Source: JAGQYP01 sp041392305 (GTDB lineage: Bacteria; Bacteroidota; Bacteroidia; Flavobacteriales_D; Crocinitomicaceae). Taken from it: a DNA stretch of 64,000 nucleotides. Shown in pieces: positions 1 through 9,500 of this stretch (position 1 is the stretch's first letter; each line of letters starts with the position of its first letter). The stretch lies in assembly GCA_041392305.1 (NCBI GenBank), contig JAWKMJ010000012.1, positions 1 through 64,000 of the forward strand. Direction: 5' to 3'. The notes beneath the pieces were generated by a model. The model was not told where the DNA came from. It saw only the letters and a program-made list of their open reading frames with translations, and did not search any database. The position numbers and the translations under genes were made by a program.

Positions 1-1
1 A

Positions 2-790
2 GATGTTGTTCAAAAATTTGATTTGACTCACGGAGTTGATCATGGTTCTGGAACAATTGACGCAATTCGAGTTATGTTTGCTGCAAAAAATGATGCTGGA
101 AACGGAACTTCAGTAGCCTTGACTGTATGGGACGATAACGCTGGAAAGCCAGGAACTGTTTTGGGAACTGGAAGCGTTGCAATTTCTGCAATCGATACAA
201 CTCAAGGAGGAATTCAATTATTGACTGATGGAACAAGCCTTTTCGGTGTTTATAACACAGAGGTGACTTTAACAGGAGTGAATATTCCAAGCAACGGTAC
301 ATTTTGGGTTGGAGTAGAAGTAGACGGAACTGGAAATGGTGATACAGTGATTGTATTAACTACTAGACCTGCAGCTGCACCATACAATGGAACAACTGAT
401 TTCGCTGATGCTTCTACGCATGCAGGTTTGAATAATACATCTATTGGGTTTGTAGGTTACCCTTCTCTACAAGCGAGTTTGTTAATGGCAAATTTCATCT
501 ACCCGGTTGTAACGTATCCTGCTAACGCAAGTGTTAATGAAAACGATGAGTATGTTGTTAGAGCATATCCAAACCCAGCTTCTGATAATTTCAGAATTGA
601 GTTGCCTGATATGACGGCGAGAACAATTTCAGTTATTAGCATGACAGGACAAGTTTTGAAAACAATTAACGTAAACAATTTGAATGTAACTGTTAATGTT
701 TCTGATCTTGAAAGCGGAGTTTATTTTTATCAATTAAAAGGTGATAACGGAATGACTCTTGCTACAAAGAAGATTATTGTAAAGAGATAA
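2..790 (+). CDS. T9SS type A sorting domain protein, C-terminal part
   Basis: The reading frame is open back to base 2, so the gene starts upstream of the window; the TTG at 23 is only an internal codon. What is visible is a beta-rich, Gly/Thr/Asn-rich segment (roughly the first 180 residues) without a domain I can name, followed by a classical type A sorting domain of about 75 residues: AYPNPASDNF, then ISMTGQV, LESGVYFYQL and the basic end KKIIVKR. Such domains direct a protein through the outer membrane by the type IX secretion system and are then usually cleaved off. The product is therefore a secreted or cell-surface protein. Its function cannot be read from this fragment. A strong terminator follows 24 bases after the stop. 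Confidence is high for the sorting domain and nil for the enzymatic role. Confidence 0.93.
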   Translation, partial: DVVQKFDLTHGVDHGSGTIDAIRVMFAAKNDAGNGTSVALTVWDDNAGKPGTVLGTGSVAISAIDTTQGGIQLLTDGTSLFGVYNTEVTLTGVNIPSNGTFWVGVEVDGTGNGDTVIVLTTRPAAAPYNGTTDFADASTHAGLNNTSIGFVGYPSLQASLLMANFIYPVVTYPANASVNENDEYVVRAYPNPASDNFRIELPDMTARTISVISMTGQVLKTINVNNLNVTVNVSDLESGVYFYQLKGDNGMTLATKKIIVKR

Positions 791-810
791 TTTCTATCTA
801 ATATGAAATG

Positions 811-840
811 AAGAGGGGCCTTTTTTAGGCCCCTTTTTTA
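811..840 (+). terminator. Rho-independent terminator after the sorting-domain gene
   Basis: Stem GGGGCC (815-820), loop TTTTTTA, stem GGCCCC (828-833) and a run of six T (834-839). It ends the transcript of the gene stopping at 790. Confidence 0.9.
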
Positions 841-853
841 TTGAAAATATTTT

Positions 854-861
854 TACTTTTG
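854..861 (+). promoter_or_regulatory. -7 promoter element TACTTTTG
   Basis: It matches the Bacteroidota -7 consensus TAnnTTTG, 17 bases before the ATG at 879. No clear -33 TTG lies at the usual spacing because the upstream terminator occupies that place. A purine-rich stretch (GAGGAAAG) follows and may serve as ribosome binding site. Confidence 0.6.
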
Positions 862-878
862 AGGAAAGATATCCTTTT

Positions 879-3800
879 ATGAAAAGACTGATTTTCTTGT
901 TTTCTTTTAGTTTTGCTTTTTGGTGTTCTGGCCAGTTAGAGCCTGTGAATGGAGTGAATGATGACGATGCAACAATTTATGCCTTCAAACATGCACGTAT
1001 CTTTGTTTCTTCTGACAAGATTATCGAAGACGGCATTTTATTGGTACAAAACGGAAGAATCCTTAATGTAGGAGCAAATTTTCCGACAATCATACCAAAA
1101 AATGCAGTTGAGGTCGAATGTGAAGGATTGGATATTTATCCCTCTTTAATTGAAATTTGTTCGGATTATGGTGTAGATAAAACCCCGATTAAAAAATCTA
1201 TTAGAAATCAACAGCTACAGTCATTGAAGGGAGATCAATATTATTGGAATCAAGCTGTGAATTCAGAGTTTCATCCTTCGGTGAATTATCAATTTGATTT
1301 TAAAGATAAAAAGGAATTGATTCAAAATGGTTTTGGGGTGATCAACGTGCATCGCAATGACGGTATTGTTCAAGGCACAGCAATGGCCATCAATTTGGAT
1401 CATGGAAAAGGAAGTTTTGTCATCAAAGAAAATACAAGTACATTTTATTCTTTTAAAAAAGGAAGTTCCAAGCAAGCCTATCCTTCCTCTCAAATGGGGG
1501 CCATTGCTCTTTTGAAACAATTAAATTATGATCTGAACTGGTATAGAAAGCAACCTGATCCTAAGGGAAATTTGACTTTAAATGCAGAGTTGGCAAATGA
1601 AAATTTACCAAAGATCTTTCAAGTGGATAATAAATTGGAAGCTCTTCGAGTAGCAAAGTTAGGAAATGAACTGGGATTAAATTTTATTGTTCGTTCAGGA
1701 GGAGATGAATACGAAAGTTTGGAGGCGATTAAGGGAACAGGTCTTCAATTTATACTCCCTCTGTCACTTCCCGAACCACTGGATGTTTCGGATCCTTATG
1801 ATCAAAGATTTGTAAGTCTTGAAGAATTGAAAGATTGGTATGAATCTCCTTCTAATCCTTATTTTTTGGATCAAGCTGGAGTAAAATTCGCTTTTACATC
1901 GGATGGGTGTAAATTTAAGGATCTAAAACCCAATTGGATTCGGATTATTCAGAGGGGGTTACCAGTTACTAAATTAATCCAAAAACTGACCCAGACTCCT
2001 GCTGAACTTTTGGGTATTGCAGACCAAGTAGGAACGTTAGAACAAGGAAAAATAGCCAATTTTATACTGACAGAGCCTAATTATTTTGAGAGATCAGATG
2101 CACGAATTCTGGAGAATTGGATCGCAGGTAAAAAGCATCAGATTCAAAAGGTTGTAGATGCTGAATTGGTGGGTACCTACGATATGAATTTAAGTGGCAA
2201 AATCTACTCCATTACTTTTCAGCAAAAAGGAAATAAGTATCAGGCTGAATTAGCCTATTTGAAAAGTGTTCTGGATTCGAATGGAATAGAAAAAAAGGAT
2301 ACGATCAAAGCCAAGTCAGATGTTGATTACACGGGGAACCGACTCTCATTCATTTTACAAATCGAGGATGGACATTTTAATGGTATTGTCTCATGCAATG
2401 GATCCTTTTACAAAAATTTGGGAGTAGCAGAAGGAAATGCGAATTACAATTTAGGTGAATATTTTAAATGGTCTTTGATTCGTTCTAATAAACCTAAATC
2501 AAAAGAAAAAGAAGAGGCACTTGTCCTTGATACGCTAAGCTATAAATCAACTATTCGCTATCCAAACAGGGAATTTGGATTCGATTCTTTACCTGAAAAA
2601 AAGTCCTATTTTATCAAAAATGCCACAATTTGGACCAATGAAGACGAACATGTACTGAAAAATGCCAATCTACTCATTCAAGAAGGGAAAATTGCTTTTG
2701 TCGGAAACAGTACAGTTGGTTTACCCATGGATGTCATCATGATTGATGCGAAAGGGAAATTTGTGACTTGTGGAATTGTTGATGAACATTCACATATAGC
2801 TATAAGTAGAGGGGTGAATGAAGCTGGCCAAAATAATTCTGCCGAAGTAACAATTGAAGATGTAGTTAATCCTGAAGATATCAATATTTATCGACAGCTA
2901 GCAGGAGGAGTAACAACTGCTCAACTATTGCATGGATCGGCAAATCCAATCGGAGGGAGAAGTGCATTGGTTAAATTGAAATGGGGTTTTCCGGCGGAAG
3001 ACTATTTGATTCCTGATGCACCCGGTTTTATCAAATTTGCATTGGGAGAGAATGTGAAACAATCCAATTCTGATACACGAAATTCGGTTCGTTATCCTCA
3101 AACAAGAATGGGAGTGGAGCAAGTTTTTATAGATGCCTTTAATAGAGCATTGGAGTATGAAAAAATTTGGAAGAATTATGAAGCCTTACCGAAAAAGCAA
3201 CATGCTGAAACCCCTGCGCCAAGGAGAGATTTAGAGCTGGAAGTGATGCTAGAGATTCTGAAGAAAAAGAGATTTGTAACCTGCCATTCTTATATTCAAT
3301 CCGAAATCAATATGTTGATGCATGTGGCCGATACATTTAACTTCAACATCAACACGTTTACACATATTCTTGAGGGATATAAACTTGCGGATAAAATGAA
3401 AATCCATGGTGTAGGTGGATCTACTTTTTCTGATTGGTGGGCTTACAAATATGAAGTAAAAGATGCTATTCCTTATAATGCGGCAGTTATGCAGAAACAA
3501 GGGGTAGTGGTAGCAATCAATTCTGATGATGCGGAAATGGGGAGAAGGTTAAATCACGAGGCAGCTAAAACGATCAAGTATGGCGGGATGACTGAACAAG
3601 ACGCATGGAAGATGGTGACTTTGAATCCTGCCAAACTGTTGCATTTGGATGATCGAATTGGAAGTATTAAAGTAGGCAAAGACGCGGATATTGTAATCTG
3701 GTCAGACAATCCCTTGTCGGTGAATGCGCAGGTAGAACAGACTTTTGTAGATGGATTTTTATTGTTTGATAAAAAATTAGATGAAAAATTAAGAGAACGC

Positions 3801-3923
3801 AACAGCCAAGAGAAAGCTCAGATTGTAATGAAAATGATAGAAGCGACTAAGAAAAAGGAGAACCTGAGAAAACCCAGTCGCAAAAAGAACCATTTGTACC
3901 ATTGTGATACTATTGAAGAATGA
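879..3923 (+). CDS. Secreted tandem-duplicated amidohydrolase
   Basis: This is a 1014-residue exported protein (signal peptide about residues 1-19, ending at the Gly-Gln after FWCS) made of two amidohydrolase-like halves. The C-terminal half (about 575-1000) keeps the metal-site signatures of the superfamily: DEHSH after the first strand (HxH), a His in TCHSY, a His in FTHILEG, and the late Asp in INSDDAE, followed by the usual closing segment GSIKVGKDADIVIW. The N-terminal half (about 25-430) has the same outline, including TSDG and a closing GTLEQGKIANFIL, but where HxH should stand it reads YPSLIEICSDYG, so it cannot bind metal in the normal way. A linker of about 130 residues joins them. 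The next gene overlaps by four bases (ATGA), so the two are translationally coupled. The substrate is unknown; imidazolonepropionase- or prolidase-like hydrolysis in the periplasm is a family-based guess. Confidence 0.88.
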   Translation: MKRLIFLFSFSFAFWCSGQLEPVNGVNDDDATIYAFKHARIFVSSDKIIEDGILLVQNGRILNVGANFPTIIPKNAVEVECEGLDIYPSLIEICSDYGVDKTPIKKSIRNQQLQSLKGDQYYWNQAVNSEFHPSVNYQFDFKDKKELIQNGFGVINVHRNDGIVQGTAMAINLDHGKGSFVIKENTSTFYSFKKGSSKQAYPSSQMGAIALLKQLNYDLNWYRKQPDPKGNLTLNAELANENLPKIFQVDNKLEALRVAKLGNELGLNFIVRSGGDEYESLEAIKGTGLQFILPLSLPEPLDVSDPYDQRFVSLEELKDWYESPSNPYFLDQAGVKFAFTSDGCKFKDLKPNWIRIIQRGLPVTKLIQKLTQTPAELLGIADQVGTLEQGKIANFILTEPNYFERSDARILENWIAGKKHQIQKVVDAELVGTYDMNLSGKIYSITFQQKGNKYQAELAYLKSVLDSNGIEKKDTIKAKSDVDYTGNRLSFILQIEDGHFNGIVSCNGSFYKNLGVAEGNANYNLGEYFKWSLIRSNKPKSKEKEEALVLDTLSYKSTIRYPNREFGFDSLPEKKSYFIKNATIWTNEDEHVLKNANLLIQEGKIAFVGNSTVGLPMDVIMIDAKGKFVTCGIVDEHSHIAISRGVNEAGQNNSAEVTIEDVVNPEDINIYRQLAGGVTTAQLLHGSANPIGGRSALVKLKWGFPAEDYLIPDAPGFIKFALGENVKQSNSDTRNSVRYPQTRMGVEQVFIDAFNRALEYEKIWKNYEALPKKQHAETPAPRRDLELEVMLEILKKKRFVTCHSYIQSEINMLMHVADTFNFNINTFTHILEGYKLADKMKIHGVGGSTFSDWWAYKYEVKDAIPYNAAVMQKQGVVVAINSDDAEMGRRLNHEAAKTIKYGGMTEQDAWKMVTLNPAKLLHLDDRIGSIKVGKDADIVIWSDNPLSVNAQVEQTFVDGFLLFDKKLDEKLRERNSQEKAQIVMKMIEATKKKENLRKPSRKKNHLYHCDTIEE

Positions 3924-5218
3924 GAGTTTTAATTACTATATACTTATTTGGTGTTCTCCAATTTGTTGTAGGACAAACGCCACAAAACCCTTACAAAGGA
4001 AAGATTTTGTTTAAAGGTGGGACTTTACATGTAGGAAATGGAAATGTGGTGGATCGGGCACTTATTGGTATTGAAAATGGTCGGATTATTTTGGTGAAAA
4101 GTGGCTTGACTTATACTTTGGATAAGACGGAATATGACACAGTAATCGAACTTTCAGGGAAGCACATTTATCCAGGTTTTATCAATACAAATAACACGCT
4201 GGGAATCACTGAGATTGATGCCTTGCGGCCTACTTTGGATTTCAATGAAACAGGATTGTATAATCCAAATGTACGCGCCGGGATCGCTTACAACACGGAA
4301 TCTGAAGTTATTTATTCTGTTCGAACAAATGGTGTATTATATACACAATGCACTCCAAGAGGAGGGTACATTTCGGGCACTTCTTCCATCATGTCTTTAG
4401 ATGCTTGGAATTGGGAGGATGCAGTTGTGAAAATGGAAGATGGAATCCATATCAATTGGCCTGTTCAAATTACTTCAAGTGGATGGTGGGCAAATCCCGG
4501 TCCCAATGTGAAAAATAAAAATTACGAAGAAAACAGAGATGATTTAATACAGTTTATTCGTTCGGCTAAAGCGTATTGCGAAAAGAAGAATTATGACCAG
4601 AAAAATATGAAATTTGAAGCTTTTCGCGGAATTTTTGACGGGGAGAAAAGAATCTATTTTCACGCTGATTTTGCTAATGAAATAAATGAAATTATTGATC
4701 TATCTAGAGAATTGAAATTTAAATTTCCGGTAATTGTTGGAGGATATGATTCCTGGCTTCTTACGGAAAGGCTTAAAGAAAATAATTTTAGTGTCATATT
4801 GGATCGTTTACATGGTTTACCTGAATTTGACGGTGATGATGTAAATATGAGATATAAAATTCCTAAGAAATTGCAAGAAGGAGGTGTTTTGTATTGCCTG
4901 AGTATGCATGGAGATATGGAAGCCATGAATTCCAGAAATTTGCCTTTTCAAGCTGGGACTGCTCGCTCTTGGGGATTGAACAAGGAGGAAGCTATACAAT
5001 CGATTAGTTTGAATGTAGCTAAAATTCTTGGGATCGATAAAGATCTCGGAAGTATAGAAGAGGGAAAATTAGCCTCTTTATTTGTTTCAGAAGGAGATGC
5101 TTTAGACATGAAGACAAATAAGTTGGTTTTAGCCTTTATGAATGGTAGATTTCTCAATTTGATTAATCGTCAACAACAATTGTACGAAACTTATTCTAAT
5201 AAGTATAAGTCGGAGTAA
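3920..5218 (+). CDS. Amidohydrolase-like secreted protein lacking HxH
   Basis: The 432-residue product has a signal peptide (about 1-18, ending VVGQ) and an amidohydrolase fold outline: an N-terminal strand domain (ILFKGGTLHVGNG), the segment KHIYPGFI, and the closing GSIEEGKLASLFV. At the position where active members read PGFID-x-H-x-H this protein has PGFINTNNTLG, so the first two metal ligands are gone; it also lacks a recognisable His in the fifth strand. Conserved-looking blocks (NPNVRAGIAYN, PRGGYISG, DAWNWED) suggest a maintained non-canonical role rather than decay. The start codon lies inside the last codons of the preceding amidohydrolase gene (ATGA overlap), so the two are co-translated and may form a heteromeric complex in which this subunit is structural or regulatory. 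That last point is inference. Confidence 0.82.
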   Translation: MRVLITIYLFGVLQFVVGQTPQNPYKGKILFKGGTLHVGNGNVVDRALIGIENGRIILVKSGLTYTLDKTEYDTVIELSGKHIYPGFINTNNTLGITEIDALRPTLDFNETGLYNPNVRAGIAYNTESEVIYSVRTNGVLYTQCTPRGGYISGTSSIMSLDAWNWEDAVVKMEDGIHINWPVQITSSGWWANPGPNVKNKNYEENRDDLIQFIRSAKAYCEKKNYDQKNMKFEAFRGIFDGEKRIYFHADFANEINEIIDLSRELKFKFPVIVGGYDSWLLTERLKENNFSVILDRLHGLPEFDGDDVNMRYKIPKKLQEGGVLYCLSMHGDMEAMNSRNLPFQAGTARSWGLNKEEAIQSISLNVAKILGIDKDLGSIEEGKLASLFVSEGDALDMKTNKLVLAFMNGRFLNLINRQQQLYETYSNKYKSE

Positions 5219-5224
5219 CAGGGT

Positions 5225-6451
5225 TTACTTTCTGATTTTTAGAATCAGATTGAATTCATTCCCTTTGTCATGTTGATGTCTGATCATGGCATCCAATTGA
5301 TCTCCTAAAGTTTCAATTAATTCCTGACTCAATTTAAAATCACGGTGAGATTTAGGAGAATCATCATGGAAAATTACTTCTACTTGATCTTCCTTTTGGC
5401 GGATTTTCAATTCAAATTTGAGTTCGCCTTTACCAAATAGGTTGCTATTGATCAGTAGTAATTCGTTCAAAATTAATCCAAGGGGAATACTCTGCTCGAT
5501 ATCAATTTCAATCGCTTCATCAATTTCGATTTGAGGTGTGCTTTCTTCAATAGCAAAAAGGCTCTTGGTGTTCTCGATCAGTCCATTTGTGAATTTAGAA
5601 AGATTGATCATGGAAAAATTGGATTGTTGTCTAACCCATTGATGAGCCGTAGACATTGATAAGACTCTGGATTGAATATTCTTTAGTTGAATTTCTGATG
5701 ATCTGTCCTCGACATTTCTTAATTGCATATTGATTAAGCTTAAGATTACCTGTAAGTTGTTTTTTACACGATGATGCACTTCTTTCAAAAGAAATTCCTT
5801 TTCGGCTAAAATGAGTTCCCCTTGCTTTTTAATCGTTAATCTTTGTACATAGTTAATTCGATTATTCCTCTCTGCCATCCTTCCGGCAAGCAAGGCAAAT
5901 ACAAGAGTCATCCATGCCACAAAACTGTATAAGGCAATCTGATCATTGGTCAATCCTGAATATTGGATTAAATACACTTGATAGGCGATTATATAAGATG
6001 CGGCTGCAATAAAACCTGCAATCCATCTCAATCGAACCATATAAGAACCAAAGAAAATGATAAAAATCAAAACAGGAAGAATCAAATGACTGCCATTGGG
6101 AAACTGATCACAAAAATATACCGCATATAGACCAGCCCAGGCATTTGAAATGGCACCAAGAATATGATAGTAACCTTTAAATTTAGAATTATATATACTG
6201 TAGATCAAAAAACCAAAATAAGATCCAATATAGATCAATGTTAGTGGGACCAACCAGGAGGCTTTTTCTGGAATAACATAGAAAATTAATCCAATGGCAC
6301 TGTACCAAGAAAGCAACGAAATCACAATTCCATGGCGCAGGGGAAGGCGAACACTCTTGTCATAAGAACCCGCAAACTGTCTTTCGAACTCTATTTCTTT
6401 GAATTTTAAAGAGAATTCGTTTGATTCTGGATAGTCATCTTTTGCGGTCAT
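5225..6451 (-). CDS. Membrane histidine kinase, HisKA_2 type, degenerate ATPase domain
   Basis: The 408-residue protein has a short cytoplasmic N-terminus, about six to seven hydrophobic helices (residues roughly 40-190), then a dimerisation/phospho-acceptor region with KEVHHRVKNNLQVILSLINMQ, the signature of HisKA_2 kinases, whose first His in HHRVKNN is the acceptor. The ATP-binding part that should follow is weak: the N box reads ILNELLLINSNLFG instead of NELxTNAxKH, and no DxGxG (G1) or GxGL (G2) boxes are seen, only FHDDSPKSH. It may therefore not hydrolyse ATP and could act as an acceptor or partner for another kinase. The gene stands alone with no response regulator beside it and converges on the amidohydrolase pair with a six-base gap. 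The ligand is unknown. Confidence 0.85.
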   Translation of the reverse strand: MTAKDDYPESNEFSLKFKEIEFERQFAGSYDKSVRLPLRHGIVISLLSWYSAIGLIFYVIPEKASWLVPLTLIYIGSYFGFLIYSIYNSKFKGYYHILGAISNAWAGLYAVYFCDQFPNGSHLILPVLIFIIFFGSYMVRLRWIAGFIAAASYIIAYQVYLIQYSGLTNDQIALYSFVAWMTLVFALLAGRMAERNNRINYVQRLTIKKQGELILAEKEFLLKEVHHRVKNNLQVILSLINMQLRNVEDRSSEIQLKNIQSRVLSMSTAHQWVRQQSNFSMINLSKFTNGLIENTKSLFAIEESTPQIEIDEAIEIDIEQSIPLGLILNELLLINSNLFGKGELKFELKIRQKEDQVEVIFHDDSPKSHRDFKLSQELIETLGDQLDAMIRHQHDKGNEFNLILKIRK

Positions 6452-6550
6452 TCTTTAAGAATAAAATATAAGTAGATTTGAAAAACAGCCTTAATAGATT
6501 TCAAAAAATCTGTTTGCTTCCATTATGGTTTTTAGAAAATCTATTTAAAA

Positions 6551-9500
6551 TCATTTTATGAGAGAAAAGGTGAACTCTTCACCCTGATTTTGAATTCGGA
6601 GTAAATAAGCACCTTTTTCAAGATAATCAAGAGTTAACGCATTCTGTCCATTAAAAAGCTCTTTCCTGTTTGAAAGAATCAATCTACCGGTCATATCAAA
6701 TACTTCGATTTTAAAATCAGTATTCTGAACTCCATCCAATTCAATCGTTAGATTGCCTTCTCCTATAGGATTCGGAAAAACAGAAATTCGAATTTCTTTA
6801 GGCTGATAGACGACCGACTTTAAATCTGATTTTGTGGAAGTTCCATCAAAATCAACTTGAGTTAATCTGTAATAGGAGATTCCTGTAATAGGATTGGGAT
6901 CTACCAATTCATAATAAAGGGGAGCTGATGAATTCCCGGCTCCGTCAATGATACCCACAAGTTCAAAGGTTTGACCATCTGTAGTTTTTTCAATTTTGAA
7001 GTAGTCATTATTGATTTCCGAAGCTGTTTCCCAGCTTGTTTTTACTTGTCCATTAACCAATTTAGCATCGAAATAAAGCAATTCAATAGGAAGTGGGTTG
7101 ATAGCCGAACTAGTTCCAAGAGTAAACCATTGACCATTATTAAAATCAATACCACTGAAAGTCACGGTTTGACCTGCCATAGTTCTTCCTGTGGAGATTA
7201 CCGAGCTATTCGAGAAATTTCCATCGTCAGAGTCCACCAATAAATAAAGATCATTCACATTAAAAGGTCCTCCTGCAAGTCCGGAAAGATCAAATGAGAT
7301 TTGCACGGTTCCTATGTTTCCACCTGGTTCAGCGATTCTCCAAACGCGATGCAATCTATTGTCGATACCTCCTGGCACATCAGCAGTTCCTGGTGTCGGA
7401 CTTATTGAAAAAGATGCATTATCATGTCCCCACAGTAAGAAGTCATTATCATCCAGATCATTGGCATTATTAATACGAACAATTGCTCTACCTTGTGCAT
7501 CACTATGATTATCCTGTGAAGAGAACTGCCCAATTCCAGCTACTTCATAACTGTATGTTCCTGCCCATGCAATAGGGTACTTTTGATTTGAAGAAAGTGC
7601 GATATTGTATTTGGAACTCATGTGGTTCTCCAGGATAATTCTTCTTGTATTATTGAAAGGTGCATCGGAAAAATGAATAAAATCTCCTACTCTTCCGGAA
7701 AAATTAACAGAGTTATTAGTAGAGCCATCGTGGAAACGCGTACTTCCTGTTAATCCACCTATGGCTCCTTCATCACCGTGAGAATTCAAGATAGGAGTAG
7801 CAGAGGCCACTGAACTTGTTCCCACAGTTGCTCCATTAAGATAACCTGTAATATAAGCGTTACTTCCATCATTGGTGTATTCAAGCACAGCAATGTACAA
7901 GCTATTAGAGCTAAGATTGGCAGCAGTATTCACACTTATTGGTCCCCAACCTTGACTTATAGACCAAATGTTGAAGTATAAATTTCCTTGATAGATATAA
8001 ATATTGATTCCATTTGTTCCACCACCTTGTTCATAAATGATCTCTTTATTTGTACTTGCTGCATTGATTGTACCAGTTTCAAATACAACTAGGGTATGTT
8101 TTGAGTTAAAGTTGGAAGTATTAATCAAAGCATCATCAAAAATTTCATATTCATCATCAGTACCATCTAAATTCAACATATTTCTGTTGTTGGAATAGGC
8201 TTGATTCATGATTCCATCTTGAACACCTGCGGGAGAAATAGCGTCGTTTCCGTTAGGAGAAACGTCGGTAAAGAAGGTGACCAATCCACCGTTTGCAGTT
8301 CCGAGATCATTCGGGTTAAGCCAAATGATGTTGTCACTACTTGTACCAACTCCTGCACACCCTGTCCATTCAAAAGAAGTGTAGTCTTTGATGGTGTAAG
8401 TATGTGTTGTATTCCCAAGTAAGGTCGCGTTTGTGGGGTTGGAAAGCTGGAAATTAATCGTTTCATCGGGTTCGTTGGCTGCATCGTTTACAACGAATAA
8501 TGGTAAATACACCACTGTATCTCCAGCAAGAATCGTAAGAGTTCCGGTCACAGGTACAGTATAGTCTGAACCTAAAGTCGCACTACCCGTCAACAAATCG
8601 GTATAATCAACGGTAATGTCTTGAGACGAAGGAGCGTTGATATAGACTTCGATCAGCGGGCCTCCAACTGTCTCTGGTCCTTGAGAAGCTGACACTCTAA
8701 ATTGCACGATAGGGGGGGAATCGTCATCAATAATCGTTAATTCATGTTCTACTCCCGTGGGTTCAATATCTGCTCCAGCCGAAACATTGAATAATTCGAA
8801 TATGACGGTTTCATTAGGTTCGTCAAGTAAATCATCCAAGATGGTAATCGGCATATTGTAGGTAGTTACACCTGAAGCAAAAGTTGCGGTTCCTGTCACA
8901 AATGTATAGTCAGCCCCACTCGTAGCCGTACCACTTCCTCCAACAATTCGCAATCGATATTGACAAGACACAGCAGGTGTTGTATTTCCAGATCTATTAA
9001 TTTGAATTGTTATGGCACCTGCATTTTCAGGAGTTGTTGATGTAGCTGCGTTGAATGCTATTTTAGGAGTATTGTCATCATCAAATATGGTGAATAAGTT
9101 GATATTATTGGTGACACCTATTGCAATACCCTGAACTGTGGCTGTTGTAGAAATTGTCAATCGATAGTTTTCTGTACTTTCAGGAATCAAATCAAATTCC
9201 ACAGTTGTTGCTATGTTTGCCGTGTTTGTTCCAGCTGAAATTGTAGTTGAAACACCTGGTACAGTGTAGTCCGAAGGGTTGTTTGCGGATATAGAAGTGC
9301 TTATATAGTCAATTATTTTGTCTGAAATCGGAATGAAATTGAGTTCCAATGGCACATTTACATTTTGAACCGGTCCATTGTTCTCAAATGCAGAGGTTGT
9401 GGAATAGGTAAAATAAGCTGTAGGTTTAACGATTCCTATAGAAATGTAGGATCCATGGGGGATGGGAAAAGTATTGCTGAAAATGTTTCCAGCCCCTCCA

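Noticed and set aside
5232..5248. Hairpin CTGATT-TTTAG-AATCAG as terminator of the amidohydrolase pair
   Set aside because: No T run follows on the plus strand and the stem lies within the coding end of the histidine kinase; it may be chance.
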